This document shows positions 44,301 through 54,800 of a stretch of 64,000 bases of DNA, piece after piece. The notes beneath the pieces are model-generated. The model saw only the letters and a program-made list of their open reading frames with translations. It did no database searches and had not been told where the DNA came from. The stretch is from Dyadobacter sp. CY261 (lineage in GTDB: Bacteria > Bacteroidota > Bacteroidia > Cytophagales > Spirosomataceae), in the NCBI RefSeq assembly GCF_021440085.1, contig NZ_JAKCPW010000001.1, positions 558,001 to 622,000 on the forward strand. The letters are read 5' to 3'. Within the stretch, counting starts at the first letter, position 1. Each line of letters starts with the position of its first letter. The translations under genes and the position numbers were made by a program.

Positions 44301-45464
44301 ATGAACTCCCTGACCAAACCCCGCATTGCATCTATCGACCTCCTGAAAGGGTTTGTGATGGTGCTGATGGCGCTTGACCATACGCGCGACTACTTCTACC
44401 AATCGGCGGCGTTTTTTGATGTCAGCAATCCGGCGCACGCTACGTTACCCGTGTACCTGACGCGCATTATGACGCACATCTGTGCGCCGACTTTCAGCTT
44501 TCTCGCCGGGGTTTCGGCATACATGTCGGGCAAGCGCCGGACGAAAGCGGATTTGTCTGTTTTTTTGATCAAGCGGGGGCTGTGGCTGATTTTTATGGAG
44601 CTGACGATCATTGCTTTCGCCTGGTACCTCAATGTGGAGTTTACCAACATCGACCTGGCGGTGATCTGGGTTTTGGGCGTGAGCATGATCGCCCTGGCCG
44701 GCTTTATTCATTTACCCCTAAATGCGATTCTCATGATTTCAATGTTGCTGATCGCCGGGCATAATTTGTTGGACAGTATTCATTTGAACACTGTCTGGTG
44801 GGGGATATTGCATGAGGTCTTTTCAACCAAGATCCTGGGCGGAAATATTACGCTCACCATTGTCTATCCCATCGTTCCCTGGATCGCCGTGATGTCTTTG
44901 GGCTACTATTTCGGACAGTTCTATCAGTCTTCTTTTGGAACGGAGCATCGGCAGAAGCTCTTTAACCTGATCGCGCTCGGCAGCATAGTTCTTTTTTTGC
45001 TGATCCGAGGTGCAAACGTTTATGGCGACCCGGTGCCTTGGATCCGTTTACATACGACCGGCAGGACAGTCATGTCGTTTTTCAATGTTAACAAATATCC
45101 GCCCTCGCTTTGCTATCTGCTGCTTACATTGACATTTACCTTTCTGTTTCTGGCCAATTCCGAAAAGTGGCGGGGCAAACTCGTCGACTTTTTTTGCGTT
45201 TTCGGCCGGGTACCTTTCTTTTATTATATCCTGCATCTTTACACCATCCGCATCCTGGGCATGATCCTCGCCCAATTAACGGGTTATGGCTGGGAATCGG
45301 CAATCCAGCACAATTTTGAAGTCGATTTGAAAGGCTTCGGTTTCAGTTTGCCGGTCGTCTACCTGATCTGGATCGCCATTATTCTTGCACTTTATCCACT
45401 TTGTAAAAAGTTCGACCGCTATAAACAAGGCCATCGCGAGCAATGGTGGCTAAGTTACCTGTAA
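44301..45464 (+). CDS. DUF1624 / HGSNAT-like membrane protein
   Basis: 387 residues from the ATG at 44301 (a TTG six codons earlier is less likely). 'RIASIDLLKGFVMVLMALDHTRDYF' is the characteristic first helix with the conserved Asp-His, followed by about ten membrane helices ('PTFSFLAGVSAYMSG', 'LAVIWVLGVSMIALAGFIHL', 'PFFYYILHLYTIRIL'). The family is related to heparan-alpha-glucosaminide acetyltransferases that carry acetyl groups across membranes to glycans. Converges with the FtsX permease gene, 16 bp between stops. Confidence 0.85.
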   Translation: MNSLTKPRIASIDLLKGFVMVLMALDHTRDYFYQSAAFFDVSNPAHATLPVYLTRIMTHICAPTFSFLAGVSAYMSGKRRTKADLSVFLIKRGLWLIFMELTIIAFAWYLNVEFTNIDLAVIWVLGVSMIALAGFIHLPLNAILMISMLLIAGHNLLDSIHLNTVWWGILHEVFSTKILGGNITLTIVYPIVPWIAVMSLGYYFGQFYQSSFGTEHRQKLFNLIALGSIVLFLLIRGANVYGDPVPWIRLHTTGRTVMSFFNVNKYPPSLCYLLLTLTFTFLFLANSEKWRGKLVDFFCVFGRVPFFYYILHLYTIRILGMILAQLTGYGWESAIQHNFEVDLKGFGFSLPVVYLIWIAIILALYPLCKKFDRYKQGHREQWWLSYL

Positions 45465-45480
45465 GACAATCGGTGCGGAC

Positions 45481-47868
45481 TTATTCGGAATGCATGCTGT
45501 CAACCGGGTTGGTAAGCGCGGCTTTGATACTTTGAAAGCTGACTGTGATAATGGCAATTAAAATGGAGAGGCTACCTGACAAAACGAAGATCCACCAATC
45601 GAGCGTGATTTTATAGGCAAAGTTTTGCAGCCAGATCTGCATCAGGTACAAGCCCGCAGGAATGGCGATAAGCGTTGCAACCATAACCAGTTTCAGGAAA
45701 TCGATTGAAAGCAGCGACACGATGCTCGCAATCGAGGCTCCCAGCACCTTTCTGATGCCGATTTCCTTTCTGCGCTGTTCCGCCATAAACGTAGCAAGGC
45801 CGAAGAGCCCGAGGCAAGCAATGATGATTGCGATCACAGAAAACGCAAGGAACAATCGGCCTTTTTGCTCGTCAGAGCGATATTGCCTGGCAAACGCCTG
45901 GTCGAGAAAGTCGTATTCGAATGGCTGATCCGCATTCACTTCCCCGAATGTGCCTTTAATATCGTCTATTGTTTCGCTCAGGTTTGTGCCTGAAACCTTT
46001 ACCAAGAGATTGTCCGCTTTTCCGGTTTTTAAAACCAGCACCAGCGGTTCGATCTGATTATGCAGTGAACGAAGATGAAAATCGCTGATAACGCCCGTAA
46101 TGGCCACTTTTTCAGCATCGACTTCTACAAGTCCTTCCCGGTAGTTGTTCCATCCCAGCCGTTTCAGCATCGCCTGGTTTACCAGGATCGCGTGGGAACT
46201 GTCGGAATCCAGTTGGGCGGAAAAGTTTCTGCCATCTGCGATATTGATTTGCAGCACGCCGGTAAAGTCCGTGTCGACATCGAAGTATTCAGCGCTGACA
46301 GATTTTTCTACACCATTTTTATAGAAGCTGAAAGTAGTTTTATTATTCAGTTGATCGCCGATCGAGCCATTGGTCAGTGTTGCATTGCTGATCTGTGGAT
46401 TTCGCAACAGCTTTTCCTTCAGCGTATTTGCATTCCGTGCCAGGAGCGGGCTTTGCAACGGTATTTTGATAACAAGCTCCTGGTTAAATCCCAGCTGACT
46501 GTTTCGCATGAAAATGAGTTGCCGGTACACCGTTATGGTCCCGATGATCATCACCATTGAAATAAAGAACTGGAAAACAACGAGGGATCGACGGAAGACC
46601 GTTCCCGAAGAACTTTTGAGCGGCATGCCTTTTAATACAAGCGCGGGGCGGAAACGCGATAGCATAAATGCAGGATACAGTCCGCTTATCACGCCGGTCA
46701 GCAATGCAAAAGCGGAGAAAAGTGCCAAAGTTTTAAAATCGAAAAACTCAATGCTCAGCGATTTGCCGGCAATTTCATTAAAAAACGGAAGGAGTACATG
46801 CAGGAGTACGGTGCTTATCAGAAGCGCCAGGAATACTACCAGCAACGACTCAGACAAAAACTGCGCTACCAGCTGCGACCATTGCGAGCCTACCGCTTTC
46901 CGAATCCCGATTTCCTTCGCCCTGCCCGTCGATCTGGCAGTGGCAAGATTCACGTAATTGACAATCGCGATCAGCAAAATGAAGAGCCCTATGATCGAAA
47001 ACGTGTACACATAGCTCATATTACTCCCGTTTTCTTCACCCATTAAATGCGAGGAATGCAAGTGAATGTCTGTCAGAGCCTGCAAGCTGATGGCGAATTT
47101 TACCTTATTCTCGCCCGTATCGCCGATTTGCTCTGCGATGTATTTTTTGTAAAAAGCGGGTAATTTGCTTTCCAGTTTCGAAGCTGCTTCATTATTATTC
47201 AGCAAGATATAGGTCAGCGTATTGAACCCGTCCCATTTATCAAGCCGCACGCGGCTCACCTCCACGTTGGTGTACGGCAGAATCGCGTCGAATTTCAGAT
47301 GGTGATTAGCGGGGATTTCCTTCACAATGCCTGAAACGACAAACGGGATGTTGTCCTTCACGGTCACAATGCGGCCAGTAACGCCCTTGGCTTTTCCAAA
47401 GAGGTTCATTGCCAGTTTTTCAGTAAGCACTACGCTATTTCCGTCTTTGAAAGCGCTTTCCGCATTGCCTTCGATAAAATGGTAGTCAAAGAACTTGAAT
47501 AAGGTCGAGTCTGCGCATATGAGGTCTTTCACATTCAGCGATTTGTTTCCGACCTTGAATAGCTGAGCGCCTTTTTTTACCCGCAACGTGTTTTCAATTT
47601 CGGGATATTCTCGCTTTAATGCAGGCCCGAATGGTGCCGAAGCCATGCCCAGCTTATACTCGTTTTCACTCCATTTGATGTGCAGGTTGAGCCTGTAAAT
47701 ACGGTCGGCATGGCGGTGGTATCGATCAAAGCTCAGTTCATCGTTCACATAGAGCCACGAAGCGATTGCACAGGTCATCCCGGTCGCGAGGCCAGACAGG
47801 ATCAGCAAGCTGTAAGTTTTATTGCGAACCAGATTTCTCCACGCAATTTTAACGTAGTTTTTAAGCAT
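45481..47868 (-). CDS. FtsX/MacB-like ABC transporter permease
   Basis: 795 residues, the normal length for this Bacteroidota family. First helix 'YSLLILSGLATGMTCAIASWL', MacB-type periplasmic domain, first FtsX domain ('IVNYVNLATARSTGRAKEIG'), second periplasmic domain, second FtsX domain ('LFGLATFMAEQRRKEIGIRK') and the tail 'SFQSIKAALTNPVDSMHSE'. Such permeases work with a separate ATPase (not adjacent here) and often export peptides or act in envelope stress. The intact copy is useful for aligning the two decayed relics at 48078 and 60872. Confidence 0.9.
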   Translation of the reverse strand: MLKNYVKIAWRNLVRNKTYSLLILSGLATGMTCAIASWLYVNDELSFDRYHRHADRIYRLNLHIKWSENEYKLGMASAPFGPALKREYPEIENTLRVKKGAQLFKVGNKSLNVKDLICADSTLFKFFDYHFIEGNAESAFKDGNSVVLTEKLAMNLFGKAKGVTGRIVTVKDNIPFVVSGIVKEIPANHHLKFDAILPYTNVEVSRVRLDKWDGFNTLTYILLNNNEAASKLESKLPAFYKKYIAEQIGDTGENKVKFAISLQALTDIHLHSSHLMGEENGSNMSYVYTFSIIGLFILLIAIVNYVNLATARSTGRAKEIGIRKAVGSQWSQLVAQFLSESLLVVFLALLISTVLLHVLLPFFNEIAGKSLSIEFFDFKTLALFSAFALLTGVISGLYPAFMLSRFRPALVLKGMPLKSSSGTVFRRSLVVFQFFISMVMIIGTITVYRQLIFMRNSQLGFNQELVIKIPLQSPLLARNANTLKEKLLRNPQISNATLTNGSIGDQLNNKTTFSFYKNGVEKSVSAEYFDVDTDFTGVLQINIADGRNFSAQLDSDSSHAILVNQAMLKRLGWNNYREGLVEVDAEKVAITGVISDFHLRSLHNQIEPLVLVLKTGKADNLLVKVSGTNLSETIDDIKGTFGEVNADQPFEYDFLDQAFARQYRSDEQKGRLFLAFSVIAIIIACLGLFGLATFMAEQRRKEIGIRKVLGASIASIVSLLSIDFLKLVMVATLIAIPAGLYLMQIWLQNFAYKITLDWWIFVLSGSLSILIAIITVSFQSIKAALTNPVDSMHSE

Positions 47869-48077
47869 ATAAGCGAGCGCTATTCAAAGGTGACCTATGA
47901 TCAACCTGCATTCAAAATTAGTATGCCAATCCTGAATACAGGCCTTCTGTTTGGAAAAAGATCCGCTTCCTCCCGATAACGAACAAGTGCTGTTCACTTT
48001 CGCACAGCATTTGTTCGTTATTAATTCATTAAATATTTGATTTTTAAACGATTATCTATATACTCTATGCTGGCGGG

Positions 48078-49624
48078 ATGTTTTTGGGATTCTGCAGACC
48101 ACGATACATCCAAAGACAACGCAGCCCATATCTGGAATTCGAATATCTTGCTCCTTTTGATTTCAAGGTGCAAAACGATCCCGATGTGAGGGAATCCCAA
48201 ACGCGATGGAACAACAGTTTTATCGGAACCGTCATCGAAGTACAAGAAGGTGTTTCGATGGAAGCGTTATCCCAAAAAATAGGCCCGATGCTCACTGGCA
48301 AGGATTCTTATATCAAAAGCCAGCATCTTTCGCTCTATCCTATGGGCAGATGGCATTTGTACGACGAGTTTAAAGACTGGGTGAATACCGGCGGGCAGAT
48401 CCTGTTTGTGCGGCTGTTTGGTATTATCGGTGCTTTTGTGTTGCTGATCGCCTGCATCAACTTCATGAACCTGAGTACGGCAAGGTTCGAGAAACGCGCA
48501 AAAGAAGTGGGAATCCGTAAAGCAATCGGCTCGCAGCGCCGACAACTTATCATCCAGTTCCTGACCGAATCGCTATTAACCACCTTCCTGGCATTTTCAC
48601 TTTCGCTGGTGCTGATATGGCTGTTGTTGCCTTCTCTGAAGGATATTGGGTTTGAGAATATCCCGTTTGATTTCACCGATGTGTCGCTTTGGGCCACGGT
48701 ATCGGGCGTATGTCTGCTTACCGGCTTGCTGGCGGGCAGTTATCCGGCGCTTTACCTTTCTTCTTTTTTACCAGTCAAGGTATTAAAAGGAATACTTCAA
48801 CAGGGAAGCGGTACCGTAAACTTTCGTAAAACACTGGTCGTCTCGCAGTTTTTTATATCCATTATGCTGATCATCGGTACGGTCGTTATTTTTCAACGGA
48901 TCAATCACGTCAGAAACCGCTCCATTGGCTACAATCCCGATAACCTGATCACACTCGATGCAAGCGGAGACCTTGTGAAAAACTATGACGCGCTTAAATA
49001 CGATCTTTTAAATACCGGCTACATTGCCTCCGTAGCCAAGGCGTCGAGTGCGATGACGTGGATTAATAACGATTTTACCCATTTCAGCTGGGAAGGAAAA
49101 GATCCTGGAAGTGCCGTGACGATCAATGTGGTGATGACAGACTGGGATTACGAAAAAGCGGTAGGATTAAAATTTATAGCAGGACGCCCTTTCGACAAAC
49201 GGTATGCAACGGATTCGACTGCAGTAATTCTCAATGAATCAGCATTGAAATTAATCGGATATAAAGACCCTGTCGGCAGAACTATGAAGCTCGGCGATCA
49301 GGTTTTGACCATCATCGGTGTGACCAAAAATGTGCTGATGCAAAACCCGTTTAGCCATGTCAAGCCCGGGGTTATTCTCTTTAATGGAAGTAATGTAAAT
49401 GCGATCCTGTTTGGCTGGTCGCAATAGCCTGCATTCTCGCGTCCCCATTAACCTTCTGGCTGATGACCAAATGGCTCCAAACGTACGAATACCGCATCGA
49501 GATCCAGTGGTGGGTTGTTCCTGCCGCAGCTTTGGCCGCCATATCTATCGCTTTGGCAACGGTAAGCTTTCAGGCGATCAAGGTCGCTTGCCTCAATCCG
49601 GCAAAGACCCTTCGTTCTGAATGA
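48078..49624 (+). pseudogene. FtsX-like ABC permease relic with N-terminal loss and internal deletion
   Basis: An open frame of 449 residues (48078-49427) starts abruptly inside the first periplasmic domain, lacks the first membrane helix, contains the first FtsX domain ('STARFEKRAKEVGIRKAIGS', 'LIIQFLTESLLTTFLAF') and stops after 'AILFGWSQ' in the second periplasmic domain. Immediately beyond the TAG, in another frame (49430-49624), lie the last 64 residues of a permease ('MTKWLQTYEYRIEIQWW', 'VSFQAIKVACLNPAKTLRSE'), which align with the end of the intact copy at 45481. The stretch encoding the third membrane helix and 'GIRKVLGAS' loop is missing. Hence a deletion with frameshift; non-functional. 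Confidence 0.8.
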
Positions 49625-49759
49625 GAGACAAGTAGGGTTTTGAAAATTTGCGGGCGAATAGGAGACAGACGGAACTCAAAGGATAAAGTATATTTCTTTG
49701 CCAGGTATCTTAAAGTAACAGATAAAATAGGTGCACTGTTACTTGGAACAATTTTGACT

Positions 49760-51580
49760 ATGAAATTGATACATGCTTTTTCGTTCATATTCGCTTTGGC
49801 TGCTTGCGGAAAGTCGGAAGAAAAAACGGCCGGAAATGAAATACTGCAATCGCAGGCCCAGGCTTACCTGGACACCTACAACAGCGATTATAAAGAGTTG
49901 GGTACTGCTTCCAATGAGGGCCAATGGCGGCTGAATACGCATATCGTGGTGGGTGATTCCACTGATTCAAAGGCCGCAGCGGCTTTTGATGAGGCAGTTG
50001 CAAAATTTACCGGCAGTACAGCGAATATAGATAGTGCAAAAAAATACCTGGCACTGAAAGAGGAACTTACTCCACTTCAGGTAAAACAGTTTGAATACAT
50101 ATTGTTCCTGGCCGGCAATAATCCCGAGACGGCTGGGGCGCTCGTGAAGGAAAGAATAGACGCTTCCAATGCACAATTGGAAAGGCTTTACGGGTTCAAC
50201 TATTCTTTGAATGGAAAAAAGGTATCCACCAATGACCTGGACGCGATATTAAAAGGCGAGGGGCCGTTGAGTGAACATTCCAAGGCCTGGGCCGCCAGTA
50301 AGGAAGTAGGCAAGACCCTGAAAGACGGTTTGGTGAAATTACAAACCCTTCGTAATGGCTGCGTAACTCCACTGGGTTATACCGATTATTTTGCTTACCA
50401 GACGAGCGAGTATGGCATGAGCTCGAAGGAAATGATCGATCTGACACAAAATTTTATCAGGGATATATGGCCATTATACCGTGAATTGCACACCTGGACC
50501 AGGTATGAGCTCGCGAAAAAATACCATCAACCCGTGCCGCAATATTTGCCGGCGGACTGGTTACCCAACCGCTGGGGGCAAGACTGGAGTGCGCTGGTGA
50601 ATGTGGAAGGATTGAATATCGACCCAGTGCTGAAAAAAAATGGTGCGGAATGGATTACGAAGAAGGGGGAGGAGTTCTGGACCAGCCTGGGATTCGCTAA
50701 ACTGCCGCAATCGTTCTGGGATAAATCCTCACTTTATCCGCTGCCTGCAAACGCCAAGTATTCAAAAAACAATCACGCATCGGCATGGCATATAAACTAT
50801 GACAAGGATGTGCGTTCATTGATGAGCGTCGAGCCGAATACGGAATGGTGGACAACCGTATTGCATGAGCTGGGACACATTTATTATTTTATGGAATATT
50901 CCAATCCGGAAGTTCCTGTTGTGTTGCGAAACGGTGCAAACCGCGGATTTCACGAAGCATTCGGAAGTATGATCGGGCTTGCTTCGCTGCAAAAGCCGCT
51001 TCTGGAAAATCAGGGGCTCATCGCAAACGGGGTTGCGACCAACGACACTTTGAAACTGTTGGGTGAAGCCCTGACTTATGTAGTCAACATCCCCTGGGGC
51101 AGTGGCGTGATGACCGGTTTTGAATACGAGCTCTATGCCAACCATCTGCCCAAAGACCAATACAATGCAAAGTGGTGGGAATTGGTAAAAAAATACCAGG
51201 GCATCGTGCCGCCGCATGAGCGCAAGGATGCAGACGGCTACTGTGATGCTGCAACCAAAACCCACATCAATGACGATCCGGCACAATACTATGACTACTC
51301 AATAAGCAATATCCTGTTGTTTCAGGTACATGATCACATTGCCAAAAATATCCTGCGACAGGACCCGCACGCTACCAACTATTGGGGTAGCAAACCAGCA
51401 GGAGATTTTTTACGAACACTAATGCGCCCGGGTGCCACGGTCGACTGGCGGGAACATTTGAAAAAATCTGTTGGTAGCGAGATGAGTGCCAAACCGATGG
51501 TTGAATACTTCGCACCGCTAATGGCCTATTTAAAAAAGCAAAATGCCGGAAGATCTTACAGTTTACCGGAGAAACTGTAA
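49760..51580 (+). CDS. Peptidase family M2 (ACE-like) lipoprotein
   Basis: 606 residues from the ATG at 49760: MKLIHAFSFIFALAACGKSEE has a lipobox Cys at residue 16, which fixes this start over the one at 49640. Zinc site H369-E-L-G-H373 within 'TVLHELGHIYYFMEY' and third ligand Glu399 in 'NRGFHEAFG', the same order as angiotensin-converting enzyme (HEMGH...GFHEAIG). The family are dipeptidyl carboxypeptidases; this one would trim peptides in the periplasm or at the outer membrane. Starts 135 bp after the permease relic. Confidence 0.9.
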   Translation: MKLIHAFSFIFALAACGKSEEKTAGNEILQSQAQAYLDTYNSDYKELGTASNEGQWRLNTHIVVGDSTDSKAAAAFDEAVAKFTGSTANIDSAKKYLALKEELTPLQVKQFEYILFLAGNNPETAGALVKERIDASNAQLERLYGFNYSLNGKKVSTNDLDAILKGEGPLSEHSKAWAASKEVGKTLKDGLVKLQTLRNGCVTPLGYTDYFAYQTSEYGMSSKEMIDLTQNFIRDIWPLYRELHTWTRYELAKKYHQPVPQYLPADWLPNRWGQDWSALVNVEGLNIDPVLKKNGAEWITKKGEEFWTSLGFAKLPQSFWDKSSLYPLPANAKYSKNNHASAWHINYDKDVRSLMSVEPNTEWWTTVLHELGHIYYFMEYSNPEVPVVLRNGANRGFHEAFGSMIGLASLQKPLLENQGLIANGVATNDTLKLLGEALTYVVNIPWGSGVMTGFEYELYANHLPKDQYNAKWWELVKKYQGIVPPHERKDADGYCDAATKTHINDDPAQYYDYSISNILLFQVHDHIAKNILRQDPHATNYWGSKPAGDFLRTLMRPGATVDWREHLKKSVGSEMSAKPMVEYFAPLMAYLKKQNAGRSYSLPEKL

Positions 51581-51858
51581 GATTGCAACTGACAAACATT
51601 CACGCTCATCATGCTCGGAGCCAGCCGCCACGGCCAGCAGCATCAGCATCCTGCGCTAACCGTCGAATACATTAGCAGTTTTATCGGGCACGCCCAAAGT
51701 AGACGTATATGGAGATCCGACACGATGCCACGCATGTTTCCGCTTTGTGACAGAAAAAACGTGGCTAAATAGTGTTAAATCCGGATGAATTCAGCCTTAT
51801 TAGCAACGGCAAAGTAGCAATTGCACCGCCCTAACTTATACCCCTCAACTCTACCTCT

Positions 51859-54800
51859 ATGTCAGTTTTTCGTAACCGCCATGCATTTTTGATAGCCGTA
51901 GAAAACTACAAAAGTGCAGACATTCCCTCCCTGAGCACACCTTCCAGGGATGCTGCCGACTTAGGTGCTGTCCTGCACGAACTTTGTGGTTTTGTTCTTC
52001 ATCACTGTCCCGCCGACCCGACGGGGGAGGAGCTACTGTCCTTTCTTGATGAAATGGAACGGACATTGGCGAATGCCGACGAGACGGAAACGCAGGTAGT
52101 GATATACTACGCAGGCCATGGTGTGGCATTGGATAGCGAAACCGGAATGAGCGGATATATTCTGCCTGGCGATGCCGTGCACCGGGCAAACGGAATAAAT
52201 ACCTTGGCAGAGACGTCGATCAGTATGGAGAAGTTGCTTGGCACCATCGCGCGATTGCGCGCCAGGCAGGTGTTGCTGATCCTTGACTGCTGCTTTGCCG
52301 GAATGATCCGCTGGGCTGCGCAGAGTACCCATCGTGGGTTGGGAACCGACCAGGATGGAAAGCTGTTTCGGCAGCAATATGAATTTTACACCAGGCACAA
52401 GGTCCGTCAGGTTTTTACCTCATCTTCTCATGATCAGCAGGCCCTCGATATTCTTGGTTCCAGGGAAGAACGTCGCAGGAACTCGCCTTTTATACATTAT
52501 TTCCTGCAAGCCTTGCAGGGAGAAGCTGACCTGAATGGTGACGGTATCACTGTACTGGAAGAAGTTCAAACGTATATCGTTCATCGGCTGGCGGAAGCGG
52601 CCGGGGGGGTAAACCACGATCAGACTTCGGGATTTTATCCATTGAATGGCCATGATAGCGGTTCATTTTTGTTTCTACCAAAAAACTTTAACCCAGCAAG
52701 CCTGAAAGAAAAGAAGGTCGCAAATCCATACAAAGGGCTGCGGACGTACGATGTAAAAGATGAAAAGTACTATTTTGGGAGGGGAGATGTGATCGATGGG
52801 CTGATCAATGAAATCGCTGGCGCATCGAATACCGGAATGAAGCTCATCGTGATATCAGGCGCCTCGGGCAGCGGGAAATCCTCCATGGTTCGTGCAGGGT
52901 TGATCCCGAAGTTGCCAGACTCGGCATTGATCCCGGTTGTCGTCCCGGGACGCGACCCGTTAGCCGTTTTGGATGTGGTGCTCTTGTCCGCGTCGGAAGT
53001 TATCGTCATAGATCAACTCGAACAACTTGTCACGCAAACCTCCGAGCAGAAGGGCTCGCAAACTCCCGAACAAGAGGAGCCGATTGCTGAGCAATTCATT
53101 CAAAGGCTGAGCGATTCCGGCAAAGTCGTGATTTGTACGATCAGGACGGATTTTGAAGTACAGGTTTTCAAGAATAGAAATCTGTCAGAAGCACCTTTTT
53201 CGGTGGTGAGGCTGGCAGGAATGCAAAGGGAAAATTTGCAGGACATTATCATAAAACCTGCTATGCAGGCGGGAAGATTTTTTTACCCTGCCCGGTTGAT
53301 CGATACGATCATTGATGATTTCTTACATTACCCGAACGCATTGCCCCTGCTTTCGCTGGTGCTGTACGAGTTGTTCGAACTCTGCAAGCAAGATCCGTTT
53401 CATGAAATTACAGACAAAGAATACAGAAACGTAGGTGGTCTTTCCGGGGTACTCGGGCGAAAGCTGGATATGCTTTATGACAGTTTCCAGGAGGAGGATA
53501 AGCGGGAAATGCTGCAAAACATCCTCTTCCGTTTGACTTCAATTACCGCCGGTAAGTTGACATCGCGACGTGTATATCTGACCGAACTGGTTTTTGCCAC
53601 ATCGGAAATGAACAAGATCAAAAAAGATCTGATAGACGTGCTTGAAGGCGATGACTATCGATTGATAATATGTGGGAAGGAAACTGCTACCGAACAACAC
53701 GAGGAGCGGGAGTTTATCGAGCCAGCGCATGATTATGTAATCCAGACCCTCGGTAACCGGAAAGAGTGGATTGCTGCCATTAACGACGGCAACCTGGTCA
53801 GAAGAAACAATCTGGCCGAGGCGGTTACCGAATATGATAAAGGTAGAAAAAGAGCGAATCTTTTGTGGTCAAATAACCACCGTTTATTGGGGGTCGGCGA
53901 CCAGCCGGCAAAATCCTGGGAACAATTCATATGGGATTGGCAACCATTCGAATGGTCGTTTCGTAAGCAACTCCAATGGTTTACAAAAGCGGAAGGTGAT
54001 TTTGTTAGGAGAAGCTTTCAGGCAAGGAAGCGAACCCGGTTTGTTGCGCAGGCTTTGAAGATTTCGATATGGATTGCGGTTATTGGAATAGCCTTATTGG
54101 CCAATAGACAGCTGGATGTAGTTCAGAAAAACCTGTTGAACCTCCAACTTGCAGATTTGTCTTTCAGAACACCAGATAAGACGCTGGCGGTCCAGGCGGC
54201 ATACAAATTATTAAAAGCCAACCCGGAACATCCACAAGTGATTTCGCTGTTAAGCAATGCATTGAAGGAGAGGCATTACACGAAATCGTTTTCAAATATT
54301 GATACGGTGAAGGAGGTATTCTTTTCGAATAATGCGGAATTTCTGTTTGTTAGTGATGAAAGTCGTCGATTAAGGATATTGGATTGGAAGCATGAAAAGA
54401 CATTCCGCATATTGGCTGGCAGGGACGACGATTTTTCGGTCGCGGCATTAATGCCGGATGATAAAAGCCTTTTCGCCGCCGGGCCGAACGGGGCCATTAG
54501 GGTATGGGACTGGCGTAAGGGCGTTCCGCTCAGGGCGCTTCCGGGACATCGGAGTAATGTTGTACAAATGGCTACTTCCGGAGATGGCAAATATCTCATA
54601 TCGGCAGCTGTTAGTGGAGAGGTAAAGCTTTGGGATTTGAATAGCGATAAGGCAATATTTGAAACGAAAGTCAAACTGGCGGATGGCGGGATCATCAAAA
54701 CCGGGATATCGGTTGATAACAAGTATATCTTTGTTATGACCGAAGACATCGCCCTCGTTTTTGAAAGGGACAGCCGTAAGTTGACATTCACCAGGAATTC

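Noticed and set aside
53020-53100. Gln/Glu-rich stretch in the caspase-nSTAND protein as a separate domain or repeat
   Set aside because: Only two imperfect units (SEQKGSQ, PEQEEP); best seen as a flexible loop insert after Walker B.
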